Assembly: GCF_030813695.1 (NCBI RefSeq)
Contig: NZ_JAUSVA010000001.1
Span: 1-64,000 of the forward strand
Direction of reading: 5' to 3'
Origin: Kitasatospora herbaricolor
GTDB lineage: Bacteria; Actinomycetota; Actinomycetes; Streptomycetales; Streptomycetaceae
Length of the DNA: 64,000 nucleotides
Positions 1 through 8,307 of the stretch are shown here, piece by piece; position 1 is the stretch's first letter, and every line of letters begins with the position of its first letter. The translations under genes were made by a program, and so were the position numbers. The notes beneath the pieces were generated by a model. That model did no database searches, was not told the origin of the DNA, and was given only the letters and a program-made list of their open reading frames with translations.

Positions 1-117
1 GGGTCCCTACGGGCCTTCGGCCCTCCGTTCGACCCCGGCCTCCGGCCGGGGCGGACCCGCTCCGCGTGTCCGTGCCCTGACCTCCGGTCAGGCCGGCCCG
101 GGCTTCGCCCGGGCCCG
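1..117. other. Candidate telomere of a linear replicon (palindrome chain)
   Basis: Perfect hairpins follow one another: arms 11-15/19-23, 33-40/44-51, 76-82/86-92 and 95-103/107-115, plus a weaker pair 52-56/68-72. Every loop is 3 nt and reads TTC or TCC on the + strand, so the - strand (the 3' overhang at a left-hand end) carries GAA or GGA, that is GNA loops closed by C-G. Streptomyces telomeres are known for exactly such GNA-loop palindromes in the 3' overhang. The primary sequence is not the archetypal chromosome-end sequence I remember, so this would be a non-archetypal type. The tap and tpg genes in this window support the call. Whether base 1 is the true terminus cannot be told. Confidence 0.75.
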
Positions 118-1106
118 TCGGTCACTCCGCTTCGCTCCACTCCCTCCAGTCGGCTGATGCCTGCTCAAGTGGCTGAGCTGGGTTTTTGGCTGATCTCACT
201 ACGGGCTGACTAGGGGGAGGGGGTGCTCCGGGGGCGCGTGCGGGTCGGCTTCGCTCCCGCCAAATTGGTCTAGACCGTAGTCCAGGCCTGCAGAATGGCG
301 GCGCGGTCGCTCGTGCCCGCAACTCTGGTGGAGTGACCATCAAGAGTGATGTATCAGTTTTGACCTGCTGGGTGATCCCGCCGCAGGGGTGGTATGGATC
401 CTCCCTGACGGGGCCGTTTCGTCCGGCAAGAGGGTTCTCTTGAGTGAATCCTATTTCCCTCTCTGGCTGAATTCAGATATCAGAACTACCCCGGCCGTCC
501 TTGGCCGGCCCATGTATCAGAAAAGCACTGCTCGACATTCCGGCAGAAATACCGTGGTCGGTCCCGGGAATGGGTGAGCAGAAAAGGGTCCTGTGAGTAT
601 CGTAAAGCCGGGTCAGTCGGCCATCCTGCGGCCTCTGACGCCCCCTCCGGGGCTGTTGACGCCGAACGGGCTGCCACCGTGCAGATGCCACGGGCTCAGC
701 GACCAGCGGTTCATCCTCAGCTTCACCGGCCTCATCTCCGTCTTGTACCCGGTGGCCGCCGGCCACATCAGGCACAGGGCGTGACTGCCCTCGTGACCGC
801 GTTCAAGTCGCTGGCCCGGTAGCCACCGCTGGACGGCCCGGCCATCGCGCCGGTGAGACCGCCCCAGCCCCGCTCGTCCTCGCAGCCGCCGGACGCCACC
901 ACCAAGTCCCTAGGGCAGGCGGCCAGCCCGTGTCAGCCGCGGAACCGAAAGAGAGGCACTCGACAACCGCCAGGTCAGCGGGCTTACGCGCCGATCTGAG
1001 AAAAAAATTTTGGCGAAGGGCGGCGGATTCGGTGGCCTCGCATCGTCTTCAGGGGTGAGCGCATCAGATGGGCGCTCTTGGACCCGGCCCCCGTGCCGGG
1101 GGCCAC
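118..1106. other. Subtelomeric region without a confident gene
   Basis: About 1 kb between the palindrome chain and the sigma-factor gene. Only short frames are open. The best is a 63-codon GTG frame at 593-784 (+) with a weak AAAAGGG upstream and no recognisable product, so it is not called as a gene. A short inverted repeat lies near 491-507. Nothing else is supported. Confidence 0.5.
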
Positions 1107-1123
1107 AGGAGAAAGGGCGCACC

Positions 1124-1786
1124 GTGAAAGATCACGTTGCCCTGACGGAAACGCCGGACACCTCCTCGGAGTCGATCCACTCCGAGGAGGTCCGGCTCCT
1201 CCTCCCGCGCCAGGCACGTGCGGGAGGAGATGAGAAGCAGGAGCCGGAGCAGCTCGTCCCCAGCGAGGAGTCGGTGCGTGAGTTCGCCGAGTTCGTCGCC
1301 CGGACGGACAAGAAGATGTTCCGGCGTGCCTACGTCCTGTGTGGCAATCAGGTCCTGTCCAAGGATCTGATGCAGGACGCCTACCGGAAGTTCTGGAGGA
1401 ACTGGGACGGCCACTACCGCGAGGTGATGGTGGCCGGCTCGAAGGCCGAGGCGAGCCTGACGCTGAGCGCCGTGGAGAGCGCCTTCAAGGACTACTTCAG
1501 GAAGTTCTCGAACCAGAAGGAGAACGCGGACGAGACGGCGCACGAGGACCGCAGCAGCGGTCACCTCGTCGACGTCGAGGTCCTGCGGGGCCTGATGTTC
1601 CACGAGGTGCGCACGGCGGTGAGCGGGCTGGAGGTCAGCCTGCGCGAGGTCGTCATCGCCGTGTACTTCGAGGAGCGGTCGCTGTCCGCGGCCGCGCGCA
1701 GGCTCGACATCTCCGAAAGCATGGCCCGCCGTCGCCACCAGCGGGCCTTGAAGGTCCTCCGGGATGTCCTGGAGAGCCGGATCTGA
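1124..1786 (+). CDS. Sigma-70 family (ECF-like) RNA polymerase sigma factor
   Basis: 220 aa from a GTG at 1124, chosen because AGGAGA (1107-1112) sits at good spacing; an open frame runs upstream to 1010 but lacks a site. About residues 50-120 resemble sigma region 2 (FAEFVARTDKKMFRRAY, then an acidic LMQDAYRKFW helix). Residues about 160-215 resemble region 4, with a helix-turn-helix around SLSAAARRLDISESMARRRH. The product would direct RNA polymerase to a plasmid-specific promoter set. No separate anti-sigma factor is seen; the small gene immediately downstream is the only obvious partner. The position close to the telomere is notable. Family confidence is good, targets are unknown. Confidence 0.8.
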   Translation: MKDHVALTETPDTSSESIHSEEVRLLLPRQARAGGDEKQEPEQLVPSEESVREFAEFVARTDKKMFRRAYVLCGNQVLSKDLMQDAYRKFWRNWDGHYREVMVAGSKAEASLTLSAVESAFKDYFRKFSNQKENADETAHEDRSSGHLVDVEVLRGLMFHEVRTAVSGLEVSLREVVIAVYFEERSLSAAARRLDISESMARRRHQRALKVLRDVLESRI

Positions 1787-1835
1787 AGGTCTTTCGGGGT
1801 CTCCCGGTGGACCGGATCTAGAGGAAGGACAGGTC

Positions 1836-2015
1836 ATGGAAGGCGTCGAAGAGCGTCTTTGCCTGGCCGCCGAACACCTCGACGCCGTGGTCGCCCGCTT
1901 CGACTCGGAGAGGTTCAGGTCCAAGCTGTTCGCCGACTTGAACATCTCCGTCCCGGACGCGGTCGGGTCCGGACGGGACGCCCCGTCCGGACCCGCGGCC
2001 CGCGGCCGCCAGTAG
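1836..2015 (+). CDS. Small protein co-transcribed with the sigma factor
   Basis: 59 aa, ATG at 1836 with a strong GAGGAAGG site at 1821-1828, starting 49 bp after the sigma gene. The sequence is helical and acidic (MEGVEERLCLAAEHLDAVVA), then ends in a basic, proline- and glycine-rich tail. I do not recognise a family. The spacing and shared strand suggest one transcript, so a role modulating the sigma factor is an inference only. Confidence 0.6.
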   Translation: MEGVEERLCLAAEHLDAVVARFDSERFRSKLFADLNISVPDAVGSGRDAPSGPAARGRQ

Positions 2016-2525
2016 TCCTGCCGGCTGGGAACTGTGACGGGTTTCCGGCCGGCAGGGGTCGGCGCGAAGGAGAGGTTCGAAGCCAGCCCGAGTCCGCGTG
2101 AGCGGGCCTAGCACCATCCAGCACAACCTCTGCCCGGATCAGCAGAGGGTCCAAGCAGCCCATCACTGACACGCTCACCACCAGCGGCACGAGCAGCTGG
2201 TGGAACGACAAGGAGAGGCAATGCGATATGAGCAATCCCTTCTCGGCGCGTGATTGGAGCGGTATGCGACACCACTGACATCGACTCCAGCTTGATCGTC
2301 GAACGCTGGAACGCGCAGGAAAAGCAAGGCTGTTCCCACTGTCCGGCCGTCGGGTCCCTGAAGGGGGTAGGAGCCACGGTGCCGGACAGGCAGGACGACA
2401 TCTCTCACCAAGGGATGTTCACGGCTGCAGATTGCGTGAACGTCCAGCTTGGCGAGTGCCACAGGCCCGAGAGGGCCAGGACGAGAGGCTAAGTTGAGGT
2501 AATCCGCTGTTGTGCGGGATAACGG
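2016..2525. other. Intergenic region, no confident gene
   Basis: A GTG-started 80-codon frame at 2250-2492 (+) contains a CSHC pair but lacks a convincing ribosome binding site and a recognisable family. Nothing else is seen apart from the terminator that follows. Confidence 0.4.
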
Positions 2526-2560
2526 GAGGCCCCGGTCGGCATGCGTCGACCGGGGCCTCT
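2526..2560. terminator. Hairpin terminator
   Basis: GAGGCCCCGGTCG pairs with CGACCGGGGCCTC around a short loop, ahead of the small membrane-protein gene. No T-run, as is usual at this GC. Confidence 0.65.
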
Positions 2561-2652
2561 CCTCGTTCACGGCGGCGGATCGGGGCGCCCGGCACCGTCT
2601 GTCAGGGCAGGGGGCGCCACGAAGGCGCCCGGGAGGAAAGAGAAAACCGATC

Positions 2653-2898
2653 ATGAACCGCTGCTTCTCCAAGCTGCGCGGCGCGCTGACCGACCCGGCC
2701 ACCGTGCCGGGCGTGATCGCCCTCGGCGTCATCTCCGGGCTGATCGTCCTCGGCGTCGACATCACCCTGCACGAGACCGTCCTCGCCCCGCCGCGCACGA
2801 TCGTCGAGGCTCCCCGCACCGTGGTGCCGGCCCCGGACGAGCATGCCGCCCAAGGCGGCCCGGACGTCGTAGGGCCGCCGAACTGCGGTACCGCGTAA
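2653..2898 (+). CDS. Small single-pass membrane protein
   Basis: 81 aa. The ATG at 2653 follows GGGAGGAAAG (2631-2640). A short basic N-terminus (MNRCFSKLRG) is followed by one hydrophobic helix (about residues 18-37, GVIALGVISGLIVLGVDI) and a proline-rich outer or periplasm-side tail ending in a lone cysteine. No family is recognised. It stands between two hairpin terminators, so it is probably monocistronic. Confidence 0.55.
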   Translation: MNRCFSKLRGALTDPATVPGVIALGVISGLIVLGVDITLHETVLAPPRTIVEAPRTVVPAPDEHAAQGGPDVVGPPNCGTA

Positions 2899-3075
2899 CG
2901 CCAAGGCGCCGGGGTCTGCCGTCGCGGGCGGTGAGCGAAGAGCCTTCCCGCCTGCACGGCAGACCCCACCCTCGTAACGGCCCGCCGCGCGGCTACCGTC
3001 AGCGCAGGGAATCGGCCCGCACGGCCGTCTACGCCTGGGTGCGGGCCGGCTGAGTTGCCCGACCCCACACCACCG

Positions 3076-3107
3076 AGGCCCCGACCGCCCAGCAGCGGCC
3101 GGGGCCT
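3076..3107. terminator. Hairpin terminator
   Basis: AGGCCCCG (3076-3083) pairs with CGGGGCCT (3100-3107), extended by an inner CCGC/GCGG stem. It separates the small membrane gene from the converging gene ending at 3169. Confidence 0.65.
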
Positions 3108-3168
3108 TCGCATGCGCCGGCCCAACCGGGCTCCGGTCTGGAGCGGGGGACGGATCTCGCGCCCGCGA

Positions 3169-3750
3169 TCAGGAGGCCAGGGGCGAGGCAGGCGGGGCTA
3201 CCTCGGTCGTCTCACCTGATTCCTCCAGCTTCCATTGAATTCCCGCTTCGTCCGTGAAGTAGGCGACCGGGCGGTTGTTCTGCAGGGCGGCTCCCGGCAG
3301 GTTGGAGGATAGGAATTTCGCCGTGCGGCCCGGTCCGATAAGTGCGTCCGGGACCGACAGGCGTCTCCCTCCAGATCCGGTCTCCTGGGCGTCGGTGGAA
3401 AGATAAGCGGATCCGTATTTCACATTCACATCGCGTATTGGAGCACCGGAGTTATTCAAGATGAATACTTGCCAGTGATCGGGTTCCGCCGGACCGTATG
3501 CAGTATTGCCTGGTGAGGCCTTTTCTGCCCTTATGGAGATCCGGCGGGCCTGGTCGATCCTGCGGTCCTTGGCCTGGGCGAGGAGCTGGCCTCGTTGGAG
3601 TTCGAGGACGGTGGCTTGCTGGCCGATGAAGTCGCGCTGCTCGCCGATCTGGTCCCGTTGGCTCTTGAGGGTCCAGACGGCGGCTGCGGCGGCTGCGGCG
3701 GCGAAGACGGCTCCTACCCAGGTTGGGGCGTCCCCCCAGTCGATTGTCAT
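3169..3750 (-). CDS. Membrane-anchored protein with coiled coil, function unknown
   Basis: 193 aa. Residues about 10-28 form one hydrophobic, alanine-rich helix (WVGAVFAAAAAAAAVW), followed by a short coiled coil (residues about 28-62, rich in Q, E and R) and a C-terminal beta-rich domain. This layout (N-terminal membrane helix, coil, small soluble domain) is common among uncharacterised actinobacterial proteins. No catalytic motif is seen. The upstream ribosome binding site is weak. It lies alone between a terminator and the replication-relaxation gene on the same strand. Confidence 0.7.
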   Translation of the reverse strand: MTIDWGDAPTWVGAVFAAAAAAAAVWTLKSQRDQIGEQRDFIGQQATVLELQRGQLLAQAKDRRIDQARRISIRAEKASPGNTAYGPAEPDHWQVFILNNSGAPIRDVNVKYGSAYLSTDAQETGSGGRRLSVPDALIGPGRTAKFLSSNLPGAALQNNRPVAYFTDEAGIQWKLEESGETTEVAPPASPLAS

Positions 3751-3892
3751 CCGGTCAGGTTAGTGGCGTGGATCACCGCCGGACGACGGCTTCGGCGTAG
3801 CAAGATGGCCGGGCTCACGCGCGGGCGTACGGCTTCTCCTTGGCTTCTCGGGCCTGGCAGTTCATCTCGACGAGGTCTACCCGTCAACGGGG

Positions 3893-5473
3893 CTAATTCG
3901 AGCTACGAACTGGCCATTGCTTGGCGTGGAGTTGGCGCATTTCCCACCAGGGATCGTTCAGCTGCCCCTTGCGGGCTTGGCGCTCTTCGGCGCGGGTGGG
4001 CTTGGGCAAGAGGAGCCGGCCCAGTCCGTTGTTGCGGCGGTCGATCTCGCAGGAGGGGCACTCCAGGGCTTCGGCGGGGGCTTCCTTGGTCAGTTCCAAG
4101 CCGGAGCCGAAGGCGCCGCCGAGGGGGCCCTTGCAGGTCCAGCAGGGCCAGCGCTTGGCGTGGGCGTCGCGGACGACCTGCTGCTTCTTCTCGGCTGCGT
4201 CGTCGTCGGCCTTCTGTCGGCAGGCCCCGCAGGGCTCAGTGCCGTCGCTGGCGGATCCCTCGTACTCGAACTCGTCTTCGCGGCGGTCGCAGCCGGGGCA
4301 GCGGGTGGCCTCCAGCCGCTGTTCCTCGGCTTCGTAGGCGGCCTGGGCGTCGGCGTCAAGGCGGGCCTGGACGCGGGCGCGGTACTCGGTGTGGGCGAGG
4401 GCGTCGGCGAGGGTCTCCCACTTGTAGCCGCCGAAGCGCCACCAGATCTCGGCGTGGGGGCCGTACTTGGTGAGACTGTCGAGGTGGCAGGCCAAGATCG
4501 GGATGCTGCCGGTGAAGTCGAACGGGTCGCCGTGGCTCCAGCGGTCCAGACTGGTAGGCCGCCAGTGCTTGCGGGTGAGGTCCTTGACCTTGTTCAGGAG
4601 GTTGTTCAGGCCCCGGGGTCCGGCGCCGGCGAGGACCAGGGCGATGGGCGGCAGAGAATCGGGGCCGGCCATCGGGTAGCGGCGGCGCCAGGTCGGGAGC
4701 TTGTCCGCGTCGCTGGGGTGGCCGTCGTGGGTGGGGTCCTTGTAGGTGAGGGCGAAGTACTCGGCGTAGCGGTCGAACTTGGCGGCGATGAACTCGGGTG
4801 TCTCGTTGTGGAGGTCGACTTCGACCAGGAGGACGGGTACGCCGTCGGCGGGCGCGGTGAGGACGGCGTCGGCGAACTGGGTGCGCTCGCCCGGCAGCGA
4901 GTGCGGGGCCTCGGTGACCCAGTCGGCGATCCGGCCGATCGCCTCGCCGGGGGTGGCCGGGCTGGTGAACGCCATGATGGTGTCGTTGACCGCCATGGCG
5001 TGCGGGGCGCCGGTGGCGCGGCCCACCGAGCGGGCCCGCCCGCCGACCTTCCGCTCCGAGGGCAGGGTGGACTTCGCGGCGTCCAGGCCGAGGTCGGTCA
5101 GCCCCCAGATCACCGCTCCCGCGCCGGGCGGGCGGACCGGCTTGCGCTTCGCCGGCCGGGCCGGCTTCGGCCCGGCCGCCGCGGCGCCGTCGGCCGGGTC
5201 CGGCTTGGGTGGCAGGCCGGAGGTGCTGCCGCGCTGCTCGGTCAGCTTGTTCTTCGCCAGGTCGCGCAGCCCGGAGGCGACCGTGTTCGGATGCTCGTGG
5301 TCGGGCTGGGCCAGGAGCCAGACCTGCTTGACGGTGGCCACCTTCAGCACGCCGAGCACCTGGAGGATGTTGTGGCGCAGCGGGCTGGTGGAGCCGTTGG
5401 GGTAGGCCTTGGCGCGAACGAAGTGGACGCGCTTCTTCGGTGCTGGCCGCTGGTCGCTCTCGTCCTGGCTCAT
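3893..5473 (-). CDS. Replication-relaxation family protein
   Basis: 526 aa. The N-terminal ~100 residues form a winged-helix-like region (HNILQVLGVLKVATVKQVW). A central domain holds the family-typical VLLVEVDLHNETPEFIAAKF stretch with an acidic, nuclease-like core and a KFDRY motif. The C-terminal third has two cysteine pairs sets, CPGC/CGAC and CWTC/CPSC, likely zinc ribbons. This matches the Replic_Relax family (PF13814) frequent on Streptomyces plasmids, thought to act in plasmid DNA processing or replication; the biochemistry is poorly defined. The gene has a long 5' intergenic region (5474-6026) and appears monocistronic. Confidence 0.85.
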   Translation of the reverse strand: MSQDESDQRPAPKKRVHFVRAKAYPNGSTSPLRHNILQVLGVLKVATVKQVWLLAQPDHEHPNTVASGLRDLAKNKLTEQRGSTSGLPPKPDPADGAAAAGPKPARPAKRKPVRPPGAGAVIWGLTDLGLDAAKSTLPSERKVGGRARSVGRATGAPHAMAVNDTIMAFTSPATPGEAIGRIADWVTEAPHSLPGERTQFADAVLTAPADGVPVLLVEVDLHNETPEFIAAKFDRYAEYFALTYKDPTHDGHPSDADKLPTWRRRYPMAGPDSLPPIALVLAGAGPRGLNNLLNKVKDLTRKHWRPTSLDRWSHGDPFDFTGSIPILACHLDSLTKYGPHAEIWWRFGGYKWETLADALAHTEYRARVQARLDADAQAAYEAEEQRLEATRCPGCDRREDEFEYEGSASDGTEPCGACRQKADDDAAEKKQQVVRDAHAKRWPCWTCKGPLGGAFGSGLELTKEAPAEALECPSCEIDRRNNGLGRLLLPKPTRAEERQARKGQLNDPWWEMRQLHAKQWPVRSSN

Positions 5474-6026
5474 GCCGGTGCTCCCCGTGGTTGGTGATCT
5501 TCCGGCTTCTTCGATACCTCATGCCACCGACAGGCCGGCCGGCGTCCGCCGCCGTCGTCGCCCCATCACCCAGCCCGATCACCGAGCGGGCGAGCCGACA
5601 GGCAAGAAGAGAAGGGCCAATCAGCGGCCCTGGAGCGCGCAAAACCCCGCACGCCCCAGAACCGCCAACCTCAACTACCAAAGACAAGGGCACAGAGGGG
5701 TTGCCGGGGTTTCGGCGGGCCTTGGATTCGGCGTCTGAACTGCACGAACGTCCCTGATTCGGTGTTGATCGGTGGTCGGGGAGTTGGAGGGGGAACAGGT
5801 TGGGGAACTGGAGGGGGAATCCTGGGCCCTGCGAAGGGCTCCAGCGGGGCGAAATCACCGCTGTCGGGTCCCGGCCAGCGTACCCGCGCCGGGGCCGGCG
5901 AACACCGTTTCCGTTCGGCTGCGGGGCCTGGTGGGGCGTCAGGCGAGCAGCTGGCCGCGACCTCCCACCGCGACCGCCGGGCGCAGAAGCAGAGTGACGG
6001 CTCCTGGGCGGCACGGGTCGTGGCGT
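5474..6026. other. Intergenic region with a short direct repeat
   Basis: Upstream of the replication-relaxation gene and downstream of the lipoprotein gene. Two near-identical G-rich repeats (GGGGAGTTGGAGGGGGAA near 5778 and GGGGAACTGGAGGGGGAA near 5802) lie in tandem. No gene is supported; long + strand frames here are antisense to or overlap the flanking genes. Confidence 0.4.
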
Positions 6027-6494
6027 CTAGCGGAGCGCGGTGTTCACGGCTGCGGTGTACTTCGGGCAGTAAATCGCCGGGGCCGACGTGGTCATGGCCT
6101 TGGCCGCGTCCGGATAGGCGCTCTGCATGGTCTGGTACACCGACTTGGGGCTGTCGCCGGAGTCGAGCAGGGAGCACACCAGCTGTCCTTGTACCGCGAG
6201 GTTGTCGTCGCTCACGCGGGCGAGGGAGGGTGCCTGTGCCCGGACGGCGGCGGCGTAGCGGGCGGCCTGCTCTGTGGCGGGGTCCGGGGCGGACACGGCG
6301 GGCGCCGGCCGGGCGGACGTGGAGAGCGCCGGGGTGGGCGATGTCGGGGGTTTGGTTGCCGTCGGGAGGGCGAGAGCCGAGACGGTGGGCCGCGGGGCCG
6401 CGTCTCGCCGCGGTGTCTCACCGGTGCCGAAGGAGCAGGCTGCGGTGCCCCCGATGAGCAGGAGCGTGGTGAGCACGACGGTGTGACGGCGCAT
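6027..6494 (-). CDS. Lipoprotein with DUF732-like domain
   Basis: 155 aa. The N-terminus is a lipoprotein signal: basic MRRH, hydrophobic VVLTTLLLIGG, then a TAAC lipobox with Cys20. A Pro/Thr/Ser-rich linker (about residues 25-75) leads to a C-terminal domain of ~80 residues with the pattern ARYAAAVRAQAP...C...G.S...V...YCP, typical of DUF732 (PF05305). The two cysteines may form a disulfide outside the membrane. A related domain occurs in the gene at 58615. The role is unknown; expected location is the outer face of the membrane. Confidence 0.75.
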   Translation of the reverse strand: MRRHTVVLTTLLLIGGTAACSFGTGETPRRDAAPRPTVSALALPTATKPPTSPTPALSTSARPAPAVSAPDPATEQAARYAAAVRAQAPSLARVSDDNLAVQGQLVCSLLDSGDSPKSVYQTMQSAYPDAAKAMTTSAPAIYCPKYTAAVNTALR

Positions 6495-7133
6495 GAGGAG
6501 TCCCCCGGGACGATCTACGGGGGGCGGAGGCCGCCCCGCCCCGGACAGTACTAGCAGGCAGGCAGGCGCTGGCGGGCAGGGACTTGGGGTCGCGGTCGCG
6601 GTGGGCGGCCTGGAGGGTAGCGATCGCGGTCAGGGGCGGTGGGGTGGATGGCGACCTGGTGGTGGCCCGGGTCACGGACGAAGTGATCGGGCCGGCCGGG
6701 GCCGCCGTGGAGAATTGCCGCCCACTGGGGAACGTCATGGATGCCGGCCTCGACCTCGGCCGTGGTGGAGCAAAACGTGGACCTGGCGGGCCGGGGCGCG
6801 CTGATTCGAACGGACGGCTATCCAGAGGACCGTGTCGGCCCGGAGAGCGCCGGCATCCGTACTGCCGTCCCGCGCACCTCGCCGCTTCGCTCCACCCGGC
6901 CGCGCTGCTCCTCCAGCCGTACCGATCTAGGTACGAATCGGTTCAAAAGGGCTCAGAAAAACCTGAGGGAAATTCCTTTTTTGAAAAAGATTCGTATCCA
7001 AATTTCAATTTCAAAAGAACGCATAAATACATTTCTTGACACCCACCGGCGAGCCTGGCAGTCTGCTCCAAGTAACAACGTTCGACGGTCAGTTGCCGTC
7101 GACAAGGAAGGGAAGTTGACATATTGGAAAACT
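6495..7133. other. Intergenic region with a low-GC patch and promoter
   Basis: About 640 bp. Bases 6920-7035 are clearly AT-rich compared with the surroundings (runs of A and T). A TTGACA box at 7036-7041 is followed 17 bp later by CAGTCT, a plausible promoter for the small basic protein gene. Short frames on both strands between 6500 and 6740 have no recognisable product. Confidence 0.45.
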
Positions 7134-7151
7134 ATGAAAAAGGTGAAGAAT

Positions 7152-7412
7152 ATGGCCAGGAACAGCAACAAGCGCAACCGTGCCAAGCGGCGCAAGGCGG
7201 CACGACCTGCCCTCAAGAGGCGGCCTGACCTGCAGGGACGCCAGAAGCACCAGGGCGCCTTGCTCGTGATCGCGATAGTGACTGCATTGGGCGGCGCGGC
7301 TTCTGGGGTTGCACCGTACATCGACCACAAGCCCACCACTGCAGTGGTAACTGTCCACGAAGGCAACATTCCGTCAGCGAACTGCTATTCTGAGAATCGA
7401 GGCCATTCCTGA
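7152..7412 (+). CDS. Small basic membrane protein
   Basis: 86 aa from ATG 7152, preceded by AAGGTGAAG at suitable spacing; an in-frame ATG at 7134 would add six residues. The first ~35 residues are extremely basic (NSNKRNRAKRRKAARP), which would suit nucleic-acid or inner-face membrane contact. One hydrophobic helix follows (GALLVIAIVTALGGAASGV) and a short tail. Transcription probably starts from the TTGACA promoter at 7036. No family is recognised. Confidence 0.5.
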   Translation: MARNSNKRNRAKRRKAARPALKRRPDLQGRQKHQGALLVIAIVTALGGAASGVAPYIDHKPTTAVVTVHEGNIPSANCYSENRGHS

Positions 7413-7429
7413 CAGAATGTGACGCATTT

Positions 7430-8023
7430 TCACTTTCGGGATGATTCGGCCTTCTGAAGCCACTTCTCGAATAGCGGTCCGGGATGCCCCGGCCATCTGC
7501 CTGACCGCCGGTCGCCGGTACCGGCGCCCAGGCTGATGGCCGGCCCCGGCCGCACAGCGAGATCGCTGCGGGTTGTCCTCGGCTCAGGGACAACCCGCAG
7601 CAATCTCGCCTGGTCAACGGGCAGGTACTGCGGGTTGGCGGCGGCCAGGCCCTCGGCGGCCTCCCGGAGGTACGGGTCTTCGCCGGGCCGGTGCAGGAGC
7701 ACCTGGGCGAGGTGCAGTGCGCCTTCGAGGACGGCAGCCGAGGTGCGAACGTGGCGCAGCGCGGAGATGGCGTCGCAAGCCTGTTCTGAGGGCCGTGGGC
7801 GGGGCTGTGGCCGCGGGGCGGGCGTGGGTCCAAGAGGAGGCGGTGCCGGCCAGTAGGCAGCCAGCCGGCCCGCCAGGTCGGCGGTGACGTCGCCGTCCTG
7901 CAGAGCGGTGGCGAGCGGGGCCGGCAGCGGGCCGTCGGATGGCGCGGTGTCGTCGGCGCCCGGCGTCGGCGACAGCATTTCGCCACTGAACCAGTACCGG
8001 ACGACGGCGGCCGGGGTCGGCAA
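7430..8023 (-). CDS. Hypothetical protein (uncertain frame)
   Basis: 197 aa if the TTG at 8021-8023 (preceded by GGAGGGG) is the start. The middle of the product (EGALHLAQVLLHRPGEDPYL) reads as an amphipathic helical protein and is loosely reminiscent of the 114-aa product at 59383, but no family is recognised. The C-terminal coding part includes a 21-bp inverted repeat (7558-7608), which is unusual inside a gene, so the true 3' end may be earlier. An overlapping + strand frame is less convincing. Confidence 0.4.
   Translation of the reverse strand: MPTPAAVVRYWFSGEMLSPTPGADDTAPSDGPLPAPLATALQDGDVTADLAGRLAAYWPAPPPLGPTPAPRPQPRPRPSEQACDAISALRHVRTSAAVLEGALHLAQVLLHRPGEDPYLREAAEGLAAANPQYLPVDQARLLRVVPEPRTTRSDLAVRPGPAISLGAGTGDRRSGRWPGHPGPLFEKWLQKAESSRK
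7558..7608. repeat. Long inverted repeat (20 of 21 bp)
   Basis: Arms 7558-7578 and 7588-7608 match at 20 of 21 positions (mismatch at 7602) around a 9-nt loop. It could be a terminator for a shorter upstream gene on the - strand, or an operator. Confidence 0.6.
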
Positions 8024-8102
8024 CCCCTCCAGGACCGGTCAGGCAACGGGCCGCCACCACCGCACCCCGGGCAGCCGGCCACCCCGGGCTGGCCGGCTGG
8101 CC

Positions 8103-8233
8103 ATCAAGGTGTCCGCCCGACACCTTGATGCCCGCTGGCGAAGGCCGCGCAGCCAGTGGCGCCCGACCCGCGAAAAGGGGTCTGTGACCTGCGGTATCAA
8201 GGTATCCGTCCAGGTGTCCGGCAGTACCTTGAT
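8103..8233. repeat. ATCAAGGT dyads (candidate operator or iterons)
   Basis: ATCAAGGTGTC (8103-8113) is perfectly inverted at 8119-8129 with a 5-nt spacer. A second dyad, ATCAAGGTA (8196-8204) and TACCTTGAT (8225-8233), lies 93 bp further on with another AGGTGTCCG in between. The four half sites lie between two - strand genes and suggest a binding array for a dimeric regulator or initiator. Confidence 0.6.
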
Positions 8234-8307
8234 GGCCGTTCCCGGCAGCGGGCGCATCAGGCGCCGGCTGCTCTGCCTGCACCTGCCCGGGCGACGGCCG
8301 GGGCGGG

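Noticed and set aside
1064..1945. 293-codon - strand frame
   Set aside because: Antisense to the sigma-factor gene; low-complexity product.
3917..5497. Long + strand open frame of about 526 codons
   Set aside because: It is antisense to the replication-relaxation gene, whose product has clear motifs; the + product is a run of Gly, Val and Ala from high-GC codon bias.
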